NCBI GenBank assembly: GCA_020635075.1 | Contig: JACKAM010000001.1 | Coordinates: 1,178,001-1,242,000 of the forward strand | Length of the DNA: 64,000 bases | Source: Pseudobdellovibrionaceae bacterium | GTDB taxonomy: Bacteria > Bdellovibrionota > Bdellovibrionia > Bdellovibrionales > UBA1609 | Direction: 5' to 3' | Shown here: in pieces, positions 36,501 to 44,222 of the stretch | Layout of the letters: each line of letters begins with the position of its first letter | Numbering within the stretch: the first letter of the stretch is position 1 | The notes under the pieces: generated by a model | Seen by the model: the letters and a program-made list of their open reading frames with translations, nothing else | Told to the model about the DNA's origin: nothing | The model's database searches: none | Translations under genes and position numbers: made by a program

Positions 36501-36800
36501 TCCTTTGGCGGAGAATCTGGATTTACCCAACCCCTGGCTTTTTCTATGGGATGGGGTTTGAGCTTTTCCACCCTCCTCACCTTGTTCATTCTTCCAGCAC
36601 TCCTAGAGATTCGTGGGGATGTGCTCAAACTATTGGATAGAATTTGGAATTGGCAAAAAGGGAGATCCGCAGTAGCAAAGACAATTCCCTCAATGAGTGA
36701 GGACCTCACACAACCGTCTCTCATCGAGTCGCCTGAACTGGTTGCAATGAAAGAACACAACTGGGAAGACCCCGCCAACAACCAACATCCAGATCTCTAG
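33561..36800 (+). CDS. RND-family efflux transporter
   Basis: 1079 residues, normal RND length. Features: an N-terminal helix (VVNLIAGFICLAGAITLTSM), a porter loop (LPGATPEEMEKFVVFPLEES), helices IV-VI with GILVDDAIIV (Asp400-Asp401, matching the proton-relay Asp pair), and a second half with TM10 GVSVNDSLIMVNH (Asn928-Asp929) where AcrB has Lys940. So the proton relay is not of the AcrB type. The ATG overlaps the TolC stop. No periplasmic adaptor gene is present before, between or after them in this window. Substrate unknown. Confidence 0.93.
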   Translation: MSRIIKYFIDRSFVVNLIAGFICLAGAITLTSMKRDLIPPFEFQMIQAHISLPGATPEEMEKFVVFPLEESLKGLPGLEKVESKSSPGSAEINLFYDASFNKMTEATETVRSRIEAQRVRLPQSIRHIKVERVRVNEVFLFVLALENFEEDNTDHRLYIKKLEEKLGQIRGVVRTEVHARARDVYIEFFPERLKSYDISATQARRAVLESLRLTPIGQVTDNESRFSVELAKADTSLEDLKNLPITSNLRGDAVTLRQIAKVHYRLADRDRIVQYNGEPTVTLRILKDTHSDTIDLKGQVLRVVADYNKTLPTPLVATVFADGPAFIEKQIQVLNRNGLLGLALVILILVLLLNWRTSIMTVLGLPVAYLGTLVVLQQMGVAIDLISIIGMILVIGILVDDAIIVSERYVENLQEGLPPREAAYRAARDLLVPVTGTVLTTIVAFAPMLLIKSEISTVLFAVPLVIIVSLVFSWMESFFILPNHLAHFVKSAPKQSEDSWFNRIRRGYESLLRWTLKGRYPIILVLLVLFGASGYWAAKKLRHDFNLQINLERVTVFAALNQSTSLDDSMKQLAPLQETLLKLPKSEVETVYSRIGSVWMDGRMQEGYRFARFDLYLDKNTDYPTRLRDKVQEHTEKLLAPFKESGQFEKIYSKASRENLDKDKSSMVTVQIRGGEEVDFHEIEKSLAAAALKVEGIKEVVEDPDRYRTSWQFMADPKSLLQHNLSPTELANQLRGLFVPDELIETRISGERVYIYTQSLRDRPPRFEELSHLSVVTPRGIDVPLRFLGQWKQKTTLNRIQHLDGRRELKVDFKFDPQKTNSTTAKGNIRSAIESVQQTFPTYDISVVDTNEEEAKNRAWALKVAAVAVSAVLLILALILGSLTQPLLVGLPIPFGLIGIIWALYLHDLPLGLMAIIGLVGTVGVSVNDSLIMVNHMNHLAAKAGKTLDREHIINGASSRFRAILLTTITTLGGVFPMAYSFGGESGFTQPLAFSMGWGLSFSTLLTLFILPALLEIRGDVLKLLDRIWNWQKGRSAVAKTIPSMSEDLTQPSLIESPELVAMKEHNWEDPANNQHPDL

Positions 36801-37032
36801 CCGAATCCTGGCGCTGGCTACTCAGCGGCGCCAAACTGGAACCAGGACCTAGGATGAGATTATTCGGCCAAATCAAATCCAATTCGCTTTCGCACAAATG
36901 ACTGCGTCATTGAATAAATTGGGACTATTCAGTCTTTCAAATTGATCACAATATCACTTTCTCAACACAAGATTTTCTTCGCGACGTCCCCAAAAATTCG
37001 ATTACGATTTTTCTGCCAAGGAGGGCAAGAGT

Positions 37033-37554
37033 ATGACCATTGAACAAAGCATTGAACAGATTGAAAAACTCTTTCACGTTGTAACCGGTCGCTCGGCAAG
37101 TGAACATCAAGGGACTTATGCTCCTCTTCACCCAGAGACTGATCCAGTTGTTACCATCGAACGTCGTATTGAAGATTTGGTGACCCTCCTGCAGAATCCG
37201 GCAGTGATCCCGCCTGCCCAAATTTGGACTCCACCCATGTCGGTTTGGGAAAACGAGCGAGAGTATTTGATCAAGCTGGACCTTGCCGGAGTCAAAAAAG
37301 AGGATATCGACCTGTCGATTCGGGGCAACGTCCTCTTTGTGTCGGGTTCACGCAAACCGCGGGCTCCCGAAGCCGGTTACACCCTGCGTGTGACTGAGAA
37401 AACCGTAGGCCCCTTTCAGCGGGAAATCATTCTCCCTCTCGGAGTTGCCACGGCTCGCCTCCACTCTCAAGTCATCGACGGAGTGTTGGAAATTCAAATT
37501 CCCAAAGGTGGAGACGAGAATTCGACTTCCTCTGCCAAAACCGGAAAACACTAA
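37033..37554 (+). CDS. Hsp20/alpha-crystallin small heat-shock protein
   Basis: 173 residues. The alpha-crystallin domain runs from about residue 70 to 160: WENEREYLIKLDLAGVKKED, then GNVLFVSGSRK, FQREIILPLGV and the hallmark GVLEIQIPKG near 155. The N-terminal ~65 residues are variable, as expected for oligomer-forming sHSPs, and the tail is short and Ser/Lys-rich. Known: ATP-independent holdase. GGAGGG precedes the ATG at suitable spacing. The 230-base region before it is AT-rich but shows no clear heat-shock promoter or ROSE-like hairpin. The repeat-rich gene downstream is probably in the same transcript. Confidence 0.93.
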   Translation: MTIEQSIEQIEKLFHVVTGRSASEHQGTYAPLHPETDPVVTIERRIEDLVTLLQNPAVIPPAQIWTPPMSVWENEREYLIKLDLAGVKKEDIDLSIRGNVLFVSGSRKPRAPEAGYTLRVTEKTVGPFQREIILPLGVATARLHSQVIDGVLEIQIPKGGDENSTSSAKTGKH

Positions 37555-37630
37555 AACCAATTTTGTCAGACACTTTTAAAAATCCGGCTCTTTCATTTCG
37601 AAGGAGCTCAACTCAATCATGGAGGACCCC

Positions 37631-38098
37631 ATGGAAAAAGCGACAGCAAAAATCGACCTACAAAAACTGCAACTGCTCAATGACCGCATTTGCCAAACCA
37701 TTGATGCCTTAAATCAGGTGCGCATGTCTATGCATGGAATCAGCTATGGCATGGGTCACAATGTGCCCGCCATTTACCCGCAAACATCGATCTACGGCTC
37801 CCAGCCTTTCTATGGCCAGCCCGTTTTCACGACACCAAACCCCTATCTCGCTCAGCAAGCCTTCTATGGGGTGCAAAATCCCTACTTGGTGCAACAGCCA
37901 TTCTACGGCCAGAATCTGCCTTTTTACGGATCCGCAGTAAGCGCTCCCGTCAATTTTCAAACTTTTGGTCACCAGGCTCCCTGGACCAATGAATTCGTGG
38001 AGCGTCAGCGTTGGCACCAGTCTCAGGCCACAGCATTTTCCCCTGTGTACAGCCAGGCACCTGTCTACGCACAGGCACCCACTGCAACACACTTTTAA
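37631..38098 (+). CDS. Tyr/Gln/Pro-rich repeat protein downstream of Hsp20
   Basis: 155 residues from the ATG at 37631 (GGAGG five bases before); an ATG at 37619 would add four residues. Residues 1-45 are a short helical N-terminus (DLQKLQLLNDRICQTIDAL). The middle is an imperfect repeat: QPFYGQPVF, NPYLAQQAFYGV, QNPYLVQQPFYGQ and NLPFYGS, rich in Tyr, Gln, Pro and Gly. The tail repeats SPVYSQAPVYAQAP. There is no signal peptide. Such composition suggests a disordered or phase-separating protein. Its position behind Hsp20 hints that it is a client, scaffold or stress-granule-like partner, but that is inference only. Confidence 0.7.
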   Translation: MEKATAKIDLQKLQLLNDRICQTIDALNQVRMSMHGISYGMGHNVPAIYPQTSIYGSQPFYGQPVFTTPNPYLAQQAFYGVQNPYLVQQPFYGQNLPFYGSAVSAPVNFQTFGHQAPWTNEFVERQRWHQSQATAFSPVYSQAPVYAQAPTATHF

Positions 38099-38105
38099 TT
38101 AGCGA

Positions 38106-38360
38106 CTACTCCCCTTCAGAAAGGCCGGCGCCATCACTGGATTCGTCGGCCTCAAGGGGTTCTGGGGGAAGTTCCTCAAGCGCTGGATCAGGACCCACGC
38201 TTTCGGTCTCATCCATCATACTGGGGTCTCCCTCTTCCACTTCTTCGCTGACCTGCTCAAGAGTGTCATTGGGATCATCCTCTGCCTCACGCCCGCACTT
38301 ACAACCCGGCACTAAAGTGATGAGTGTTCCAACTAAAAGTAGAGCCAAAAGTCCCCGCAT
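38106..38360 (-). CDS. Small acidic lipoprotein
   Basis: 84 residues. Signal peptide MRGLLALLLVGTLITLVPGC ends at the lipobox VPGC; the mature part is very acidic (DDPNDTLEQVSEEVEEGDP, EPLEADESSDG). GGAG precedes the ATG at 38360; a longer in-frame start at 38381 is less likely. No domain; probably an extended, highly charged tether. It is the gene downstream of the aminotransferase on the same strand. Confidence 0.72.
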   Translation of the reverse strand: MRGLLALLLVGTLITLVPGCKCGREAEDDPNDTLEQVSEEVEEGDPSMMDETESVGPDPALEELPPEPLEADESSDGAGLSEGE

Positions 38361-38383
38361 GATTTTTCTCCTGCACAGCATCT

Positions 38384-39331
38384 TTAAAAGTCACCATAAA
38401 GCTTCTTGAGTTCGGTATGCAATAACTGGAACACAGGCCCGGGCCTTCCTGAACCCACGGTTTTGGATTCCCACCTTGTTACGGGTAAAACCCCGATGGT
38501 TGTGCCCGCCAACATCACTTCTTTGGCTCGAGCCAAATCCTCATGTCGTAGTTTTTCCAGGTCCACCCGGCTGACTCCCGTACCGGGCCCAATGAGGTTT
38601 CGCGCCAACTCCAGAACTCGCAACAGGGTTGTCCCTTGAAGAGTATAATCAAAAAGTGGGGCTAACACCTCTCCCATGTCAGTTACAATCAAGATATTTT
38701 CTGTGGAGCCTTCACCCAAGAAGCCGTCTTCTGTAAAACAAACGGTAAAGTCCACTCCGCGATCCACGGATTCTTTCTTCATCATGACGTTAGGCAGGTA
38801 ATTACAGCTCTTGATTTGGCTAAAAGGTGCTGGCTTGGCTAACACATGGCTCGTAACGGCTGACACGCCCTCTGCGTATTTCTCTGCGGGATAAGGCTTA
38901 AACAGAGTCATGACAATATAGAGCTGACTGGCCACACATTCATAGGGGTTGGTGGTAAAACCTCCAGGCCCCCGTGAAACATACAGGCGAAAAAGAACAT
39001 CCTGGCCTGGAGCCAAATTCATCATTTCCACGCAGATCCGGAAGATCTCCTCTCGGCCATGGGGAAGGTGAATTCCCAATGAACCTGCCGATCTCTCCAG
39101 TCGGTCCAAATGAGCATCCATCTCCAACAGTGTTCCCTGCCGAGACCGAAAGGCTTCAAACACCCCATCGCCACGATGAACCATATGATCATCCACCGGA
39201 ACCGTCATCAAGGCTGGCTCCGTCACCACTCCACCAAACCAGGTGGAGTACATGGCAAGATACTTGTCATTGGCATAAGCCGTCTTGAGGCGAAGAACCT
39301 CTAGGACTTTATCTGTGGAGAGGACATCCAT
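38384..39331 (-). CDS. Class IV PLP-dependent aminotransferase
   Basis: 315 residues. The fold-type IV pattern is clear: HRGDGVFEAFR near residue 52, RLERSAGSLGI near 79, the PLP Lys in IKSCNYLPNVMMKKE near 178, then GFLGEGSTENIL near 210 and GTTIGVLPVT near 277. Close relatives are branched-chain aminotransferase, D-amino-acid aminotransferase and aminodeoxychorismate lyase; the motifs do not separate them with certainty. No pab or ilv gene is adjacent. GGAGG lies seven bases before the ATG. The small acidic lipoprotein gene follows 23 bases after the stop. Confidence 0.9.
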   Translation of the reverse strand: MDVLSTDKVLEVLRLKTAYANDKYLAMYSTWFGGVVTEPALMTVPVDDHMVHRGDGVFEAFRSRQGTLLEMDAHLDRLERSAGSLGIHLPHGREEIFRICVEMMNLAPGQDVLFRLYVSRGPGGFTTNPYECVASQLYIVMTLFKPYPAEKYAEGVSAVTSHVLAKPAPFSQIKSCNYLPNVMMKKESVDRGVDFTVCFTEDGFLGEGSTENILIVTDMGEVLAPLFDYTLQGTTLLRVLELARNLIGPGTGVSRVDLEKLRHEDLARAKEVMLAGTTIGVLPVTRWESKTVGSGRPGPVFQLLHTELKKLYGDF

Positions 39332-39360
39332 GTCACCGCCTCCGGAGACCCCATCTTTGA

Positions 39361-40530
39361 TTACATGGGGTCTACACTAATCAGGTTTTTCAGTTCGTTG
39401 AGTCGCTTCTTCTCGTGATAGGGAACATGAACCCCCGAACTACCGGAATAACCAACAAAAACACTTTCTTCCAAACGCTCGTAGCACTTACGGGCCAAGG
39501 GGCCCTTGGGCCACTCACGGACACAGGATTCAAAATAGAATTCATGAAGATTCCAGTATCCCAAGTCACCGAGGACCTCATAACTTTCACCGAGGAGGAA
39601 ATAGGCCTCGGCTAATTGGCTGGCGCGCTTCATTCCGGTTAATCCGTCATGAAGAATCGTCGTAGCTACCAAATATTCCACATCAGAGCTATGATCCTTG
39701 CGGTACTCCTGCCCTTTGCGTGCCTTTTGAATCATGTTCTTTGCTGTGCGGATCGGGTTTTTAGCCGAAGTCCCACCCTTAATCGAGCTGGACCAGGACT
39801 CCAAAGACTTTTTCCATTTGCGAGTGTCTTCAATCAGGTAATAGGGCACGGCCTTCCGCTCTAAGAATTGATCCAACTTGGTGATGGCTCGTGAGGGCTC
39901 TTTCTTCACTCTCACCATCAAGGAAAGGTAACGACGCAGGGCTCTTTCCACTTCAAAAGGAAAATCACGGCCTTCTTTGTTGTCGTCAATGACCGATTCA
40001 AGTGTTGTCAGAGCCTCATCGTAGCGCCGACTGGCGACCAATAGGTCGGACTTCTCCAAGCGATTTAATTTAAGTCCCGCCAAGTCCAGGCCGCCACCTT
40101 TAAACTCAGGTCCCACAGCATTGCGGGTGTGACAACGGAAACAATGACCCACCACCGACTTCATCACGCTGCGGCTGTACTCCTTATGGCCAGAGTCAAA
40201 GCCTTCAACGGCACGATTTAAATCGCCGCGGAACCGATTTAAGGTAAACGTGAATAATGGGTCCTGCCCTACAAGCTCTTTTGATTTGTCCGGTGAAATA
40301 TTGTGAACACTTTTAGAGAAAGACTCCATCCCCGCACGGATCTTCTTTTCATTACGGGAGTCAGTAAACTCTGCACGATCATAAATGAGTGGGATCATGT
40401 GGTTTAGCGATTGCTCCAGATTTTGCATTTGCGAGGGCCAATTTTCACTTTCCCCTTTTTTTTCAGCCTGCTGACAGGCAACAGGTAGTGCCAAAAGCAT
40501 GAGAGCAAACATAACGACCGTCTTTTTCAT
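39361..40530 (-). CDS. Mono-heme cytochrome c-type lipoprotein with helical repeat region
   Basis: 389 residues. A signal peptide ends with lipobox LPVAC near residue 19. A CxxCH heme motif (CFRCH, near 134) sits in a helical region, like cytochrome c'/c556-type proteins where the heme is near the C-terminus of the first domain. The remaining ~240 residues are TPR-like helices (ASRRYDEALTTLESV, AEAYFLLGESYEVL). Function unknown: a sensor or electron-transfer lipoprotein is likely. It lies about 29 bases upstream of the aminotransferase on the same strand, so they may share a transcript. Confidence 0.8.
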   Translation of the reverse strand: MKKTVVMFALMLLALPVACQQAEKKGESENWPSQMQNLEQSLNHMIPLIYDRAEFTDSRNEKKIRAGMESFSKSVHNISPDKSKELVGQDPLFTFTLNRFRGDLNRAVEGFDSGHKEYSRSVMKSVVGHCFRCHTRNAVGPEFKGGGLDLAGLKLNRLEKSDLLVASRRYDEALTTLESVIDDNKEGRDFPFEVERALRRYLSLMVRVKKEPSRAITKLDQFLERKAVPYYLIEDTRKWKKSLESWSSSIKGGTSAKNPIRTAKNMIQKARKGQEYRKDHSSDVEYLVATTILHDGLTGMKRASQLAEAYFLLGESYEVLGDLGYWNLHEFYFESCVREWPKGPLARKCYERLEESVFVGYSGSSGVHVPYHEKKRLNELKNLISVDPM

Positions 40531-40646
40531 ACACGCCTTCCCTAAAAGTTTACCAATATCGTAACCTTATCCAGAGTCACTGTCTTCTCAAAATCCGGCC
40601 TTGAGGTCAATTGCCCCACTTTCACTGCGAGGCGGCAACTACTCAT

Positions 40647-40674
40647 AAAAAAAGCGATCCCTTGAGGGATCGCT
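40647..40674 (-). terminator. Rho-independent terminator
   Basis: On the minus strand AGCGATCCC pairs perfectly with GGGATCGCT around the loop TCAA (40653-40661 with 40666-40674), followed by seven T residues (40653-40647). It ends the transcript of the duplicated-domain secreted protein gene at 40709. Confidence 0.9.
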
Positions 40675-40708
40675 CTTCGTTTTGTCTATTAAGAATGGCA
40701 GAGATTCA

Positions 40709-41902
40709 CTAGCCCTTTTTCTTATAGGTACTGTGGGTCATAAGTGTGCATTCCCGATTAAGTGCCCCACCAAATTTCTGATCCAAAGAAAACCACACCG
40801 GCGCCTTGAGCTCTTTGGAATAAAAGAACTTGGAGTTAACCAAATCAGTCGCTGACGAGCGGGAAGTCACAACCGGCACAATGTCGACCAATCCAAATGG
40901 CGTTGTCTTGTAGGTCGTCTCTGGATGAATGGCCACGCGGATGGTGAACTTTCCATCCTTAACTTGAGGGATATTCACTGTTCCATGATAGGCTCCCGGC
41001 TTCACCCCGGCCCCTGCGAGGGGAGTCAAACCATTCCCACCAGTATCAAAGGTGCGAATCACCTTGCCATTGGCCGAAATCTTCTTCACGAGGCCGGCGT
41101 AAAAAAGCCACGGCGGCGTTTCCACCTCAGTGGCCTTGCCATCTTTCACCAGCTTGATAACTGAATTTCCCGTTCCCGCGCTTTGAATGGTGTATTCTAG
41201 CTCTTTGGTGTCTCCTTTGCACTGATATTTGAGCACTGTCCCCTTGTCCGGCCATGCGAACTGAGTACCCGCAGATTTGGCCAGCTCCTTATCCATTTTT
41301 ATGCCTGCAGTGACACAATCCCAGCCTCGTTCAGGCAGGGCTCCCGCGATCTTTTCCTCGACATTAAAGCGAAAAACCGGGCTGAATTTGACCGATACTG
41401 TCGCCTTCCCGCCTTTACCATCTGCATTCTCAATAGTGGTGGTCACAGGAATAAGGTTCTGAGCCCCCAGGGCGGTCTTTTCTCTGGTCGCTTTACCCAC
41501 CTGGATCGACATCTTCATGTCGTAGGACATCCGACGATCCCAGTAGGTGACGACACCGGTATAGGTGGAGCCCTCTTTTAAGTTATTGGCCGACGTCAAA
41601 TTCCCCGACTTAGGGGTGAGAATCTTGAGCAAATCCCCCTCTTGGTTCCAGCCTCCAATACCTGAAAGGTACTGCCAAAGCTCCGCATCATACTCGATGG
41701 TAATATCACCCTTACCTCCAGACCCAAACTGCATGTAGAGGCTCGACAGAGATCCTCGATCTCCATAAAAAAGCACGGTGCGTGTCTTCCCCGGACCACT
41801 TTTACATTTATAGGAAACTTCAGTTCCCACTCCGGCCAGGCCCGAAGCACTTGCCTGCCCGACAAAAAACAAACTGATAACTAAACTCAAAGTCATTCTC
41901 AT
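40709..41902 (-). CDS. Secreted protein with an internal duplication
   Basis: 397 residues with a cleavable signal peptide (MRMTLSLVISLFFVGQASA). The mature protein is two copies of a ~180-residue beta-rich domain. Matching pieces are GTEVSYKCKS / GTVLKYQCKGD, LKEGSTYTGVVTY / VKPGAYHGTVNI, ALGAQNLIPVTTTIE / PFGLVDIVPVVTSRS and the ending AGALPERGWDCV / GGALNRECTLM. Each copy has one Cys early and one late, probably one disulphide per domain. No known family. GGAGAGGA precedes the ATG. It is monocistronic, with its own terminator. Confidence 0.82.
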   Translation of the reverse strand: MRMTLSLVISLFFVGQASASGLAGVGTEVSYKCKSGPGKTRTVLFYGDRGSLSSLYMQFGSGGKGDITIEYDAELWQYLSGIGGWNQEGDLLKILTPKSGNLTSANNLKEGSTYTGVVTYWDRRMSYDMKMSIQVGKATREKTALGAQNLIPVTTTIENADGKGGKATVSVKFSPVFRFNVEEKIAGALPERGWDCVTAGIKMDKELAKSAGTQFAWPDKGTVLKYQCKGDTKELEYTIQSAGTGNSVIKLVKDGKATEVETPPWLFYAGLVKKISANGKVIRTFDTGGNGLTPLAGAGVKPGAYHGTVNIPQVKDGKFTIRVAIHPETTYKTTPFGLVDIVPVVTSRSSATDLVNSKFFYSKELKAPVWFSLDQKFGGALNRECTLMTHSTYKKKG

Positions 41903-42014
41903 GGCATCCTCTCCTGTTACAATCTCTTGAATTGAACCATAGACAGAGGTGAAATCAAAGAGTCACGCCGGGATATGCGGCGCATTAGGCTCACCCTAGA
42001 ATCGGGTGGCCGCA

Positions 42015-42845
42015 TCAGAGGAGCTTCAATGCTACGCCAGCGGATTGATTCGCCTGAGCAATGGTCACTATTGCCGCTTGATGAAGAATTTGTTCACGGA
42101 CCATATCCGAAGAGGCCTCGGCGAAATCCGTGTCCCGAATGCGCATTTTTGCGGCACTCATGTTTTCTTCATAAATCAGCATATTGGCAAGCGAGTGGTG
42201 CAATCTGGTATCCAATGCCCCTAGGTTGGACCTCATTTCATTGACGTGAACCAGAGCATCATCAAGGACTTCTAACCCTGCCTGAGCCCCGGCTTTTTCA
42301 GCAAAATTGAGATCAGCAAGATCTAAACTTTCCAGTCGGGCATTATTGACTGACGAATCAAAGGTAATCCGATCTTCAAAGTCGTCGTTAAACACACCCA
42401 CTTGAAAATCCAATTCCTGGGCGGTCCCATCCAATAAGTGGGTGGCTCCCCAGCGGGTGACCAGTGCAATTCGGTCGATTTCGTTTTTGAGCTGATTTAC
42501 TTCCTTTTGAATAAATCCACGCTCCGTGTCCCCCACCGTATCACTCGCCGCCTGGATTCCGAGCTCCCGGAGTCGTGTCACAATGTTAGCGACCTCATTC
42601 AGGCCTCCTTCGGCCACCTGAACCATAGAAATCCCGTCATTTGCATTGCGGTTGGCCTGGCGAATTGAGCGGATCGTGGCTTTTATCCCTTCCGAAACAG
42701 AGAGCCCGGCCGCATCGTCTGCAGCTTTGTTAATTCGATCTCCACTGGCCAACCTTGCGGTCGCACTATCCATGGCCAAAGATGTCTTAAATAGCTGTCT
42801 TCGTCCCTGAAGAGCGGAAATATTGGTTGATATTCTCAATCCCAT
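42015..42845 (-). CDS. fliC: Flagellin
   Basis: 276 residues from the ATG at 42845, which has AGAGGG upstream; the longer reading frame adds a non-flagellin leader. The N-terminus GLRISTNISALQGRRQL and SLAMDSATARLASGDRINKAADDAAGLSV are classic D0/D1, and the C-terminus ends AIVTIAQANQSAGVALKLL. The variable D2/D3 region is almost absent, so the filament surface would be smooth, as in Bdellovibrio-type flagellins. A weak sigma-28-like element, TAAAGT ... GCCGCC with a 9-base core gap two shorter than usual, lies near 42900-42926. It is a single isolated flagellin gene here. Confidence 0.95.
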   Translation of the reverse strand: MGLRISTNISALQGRRQLFKTSLAMDSATARLASGDRINKAADDAAGLSVSEGIKATIRSIRQANRNANDGISMVQVAEGGLNEVANIVTRLRELGIQAASDTVGDTERGFIQKEVNQLKNEIDRIALVTRWGATHLLDGTAQELDFQVGVFNDDFEDRITFDSSVNNARLESLDLADLNFAEKAGAQAGLEVLDDALVHVNEMRSNLGALDTRLHHSLANMLIYEENMSAAKMRIRDTDFAEASSDMVREQILHQAAIVTIAQANQSAGVALKLL

Positions 42846-43101
42846 ACTGCCCTCTTCTATTCCCCTTAGGTCAAGGAGACTTATGTCTTCAATCGGAAGT
42901 CCTGGCGGCATTTTGACAGGACTTTATGCGGGAAGACCCCTTTGGTAGGGGAATCTGGTCTTTGCGCTTAAGACTAAAGCGGAGCGAGACTGGTCCTTTA
43001 TCAAGCCCTCCGATAAGAAGGCCTTCCTTTTTGTCGAGTTTCGATCTTAAATACTATCCTAAAGACAAGATAATTTGAGGTGGATCTTGCTCGGACAAAT
43101 C

Positions 43102-44160
43102 ATGCCTAAATTCCTGGCTGGACTGATCATTGTAGCTGTCAGTATTGCCCTCTTGCGTACCGGTTTAAAAAGGGATCAGGACCCACCGGAAATTCACCTG
43201 CCTGTACCAGTCAATACCCGCCCGTTTTCCCTGCCTCTCAATAACCCCTCAACGACCAAAGTTGCGGCTGCAACTCATATGGAGGACGAAGATATTGTTG
43301 TGGGTGTTATCACTCCCCATGGGGGTCGGGCCTACCCTTGGTGGGTGTTGGTGAGCTACCATGTGGTGAATGACTCCTATGGACGATTGCCTGTCTTGGT
43401 CACCCTTTGTGAGGTATGCAGTGGCGCCAGCGCTTTTATCGCCACCGTCGAAGAGCTAGAGGACGACACGACATTAACTTTTAAGGTCTGTGGCTTTGCC
43501 AAAGGAACCTATGAGATCTGTGACCACCAAACCCTCTCTACCTGGCACCCCTTCCGTGGTGTCGCGGGCGGAGGAAGACTTTCAGGCCTCAAGCTTGAGC
43601 GACTGAGCACTCAAGTGGCAACATGGAAGGATTGGAAGTCCAACTTCCCAGATTCTGAGGTCGTTGTCGCCTCAAGAGAACTGCTCCTTCGCGAACATGG
43701 CACGGATGAGAGAACTGCCTTTGGTCACCCGTATATTCCCGAGTACTTCTTCCCGACTTCGAACACCAATGACTTACGCTTACCATTAAATGCTCCTGTC
43801 GTCGGCATGCCCCCACAGCATGGCCAAGGCGAAATCGCCATTCCCCTCCGTGATATTAATCTTTCGCCTGAACCTAAAATTTTTGAGCTTGATGGCGGTC
43901 AAATCCTAGTGATCCCGCGCCAATTGCGTTCGGCGCTTGTCTTCTGGCTTAATGGTCTGACTATCGAGGGCTGGAGCTTTGACGAGAGCAGCCAGCACAT
44001 TCGCAATGGCGAACTGCGCTGGTCTCTGGTAGGAGAACCACTATCGAAACAGGAACCTCTGGAACGAGCCGATTTCTATATCGCTGAGTGGTACGAATGG
44101 GTCTCCTCTTACCCTGAGTCACCCCTTTTTGGTCATAAGCCTGACGAAACCAACCCATAG
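43102..44160 (+). CDS. DUF3179-domain protein, membrane anchored
   Basis: 352 residues from the ATG at 43102; a TTG at 43075 is possible. One N-terminal helix (LAGLIIVAVSIALL) anchors or exports it. The DUF3179 signature is present: GGRAYPWWVLVSYHVVND, then PVLVTLCEVCSGASAF, where most members have TYCPLCGTG-type sequence; both cysteines are kept. A second recognisable block is FGHPYIPEYFF and the late GELRW segment. Function of DUF3179 is unknown; the Cys pair and conserved His hint at metal or redox binding in the envelope. It is followed at about 60 bases by the hydroxylase-like gene. Confidence 0.8.
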   Translation: MPKFLAGLIIVAVSIALLRTGLKRDQDPPEIHLPVPVNTRPFSLPLNNPSTTKVAAATHMEDEDIVVGVITPHGGRAYPWWVLVSYHVVNDSYGRLPVLVTLCEVCSGASAFIATVEELEDDTTLTFKVCGFAKGTYEICDHQTLSTWHPFRGVAGGGRLSGLKLERLSTQVATWKDWKSNFPDSEVVVASRELLLREHGTDERTAFGHPYIPEYFFPTSNTNDLRLPLNAPVVGMPPQHGQGEIAIPLRDINLSPEPKIFELDGGQILVIPRQLRSALVFWLNGLTIEGWSFDESSQHIRNGELRWSLVGEPLSKQEPLERADFYIAEWYEWVSSYPESPLFGHKPDETNP

Positions 44161-44222
44161 CCATTGCCTGCCTGGCTTATGTCCATTAGTCTATATGTTA
44201 AGCCAAGGAAGGGACGACGGAC

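Noticed and set aside
36810..36840. Hairpin-like sequence after the RND gene
   Set aside because: Imperfect stem with a bulge and no T-run on either strand.
42900..42926. Sigma-28-like flagellin promoter
   Set aside because: TAAAGT and GCCGCC boxes are two bases too close and the second box is a poor match; kept only as a remark.
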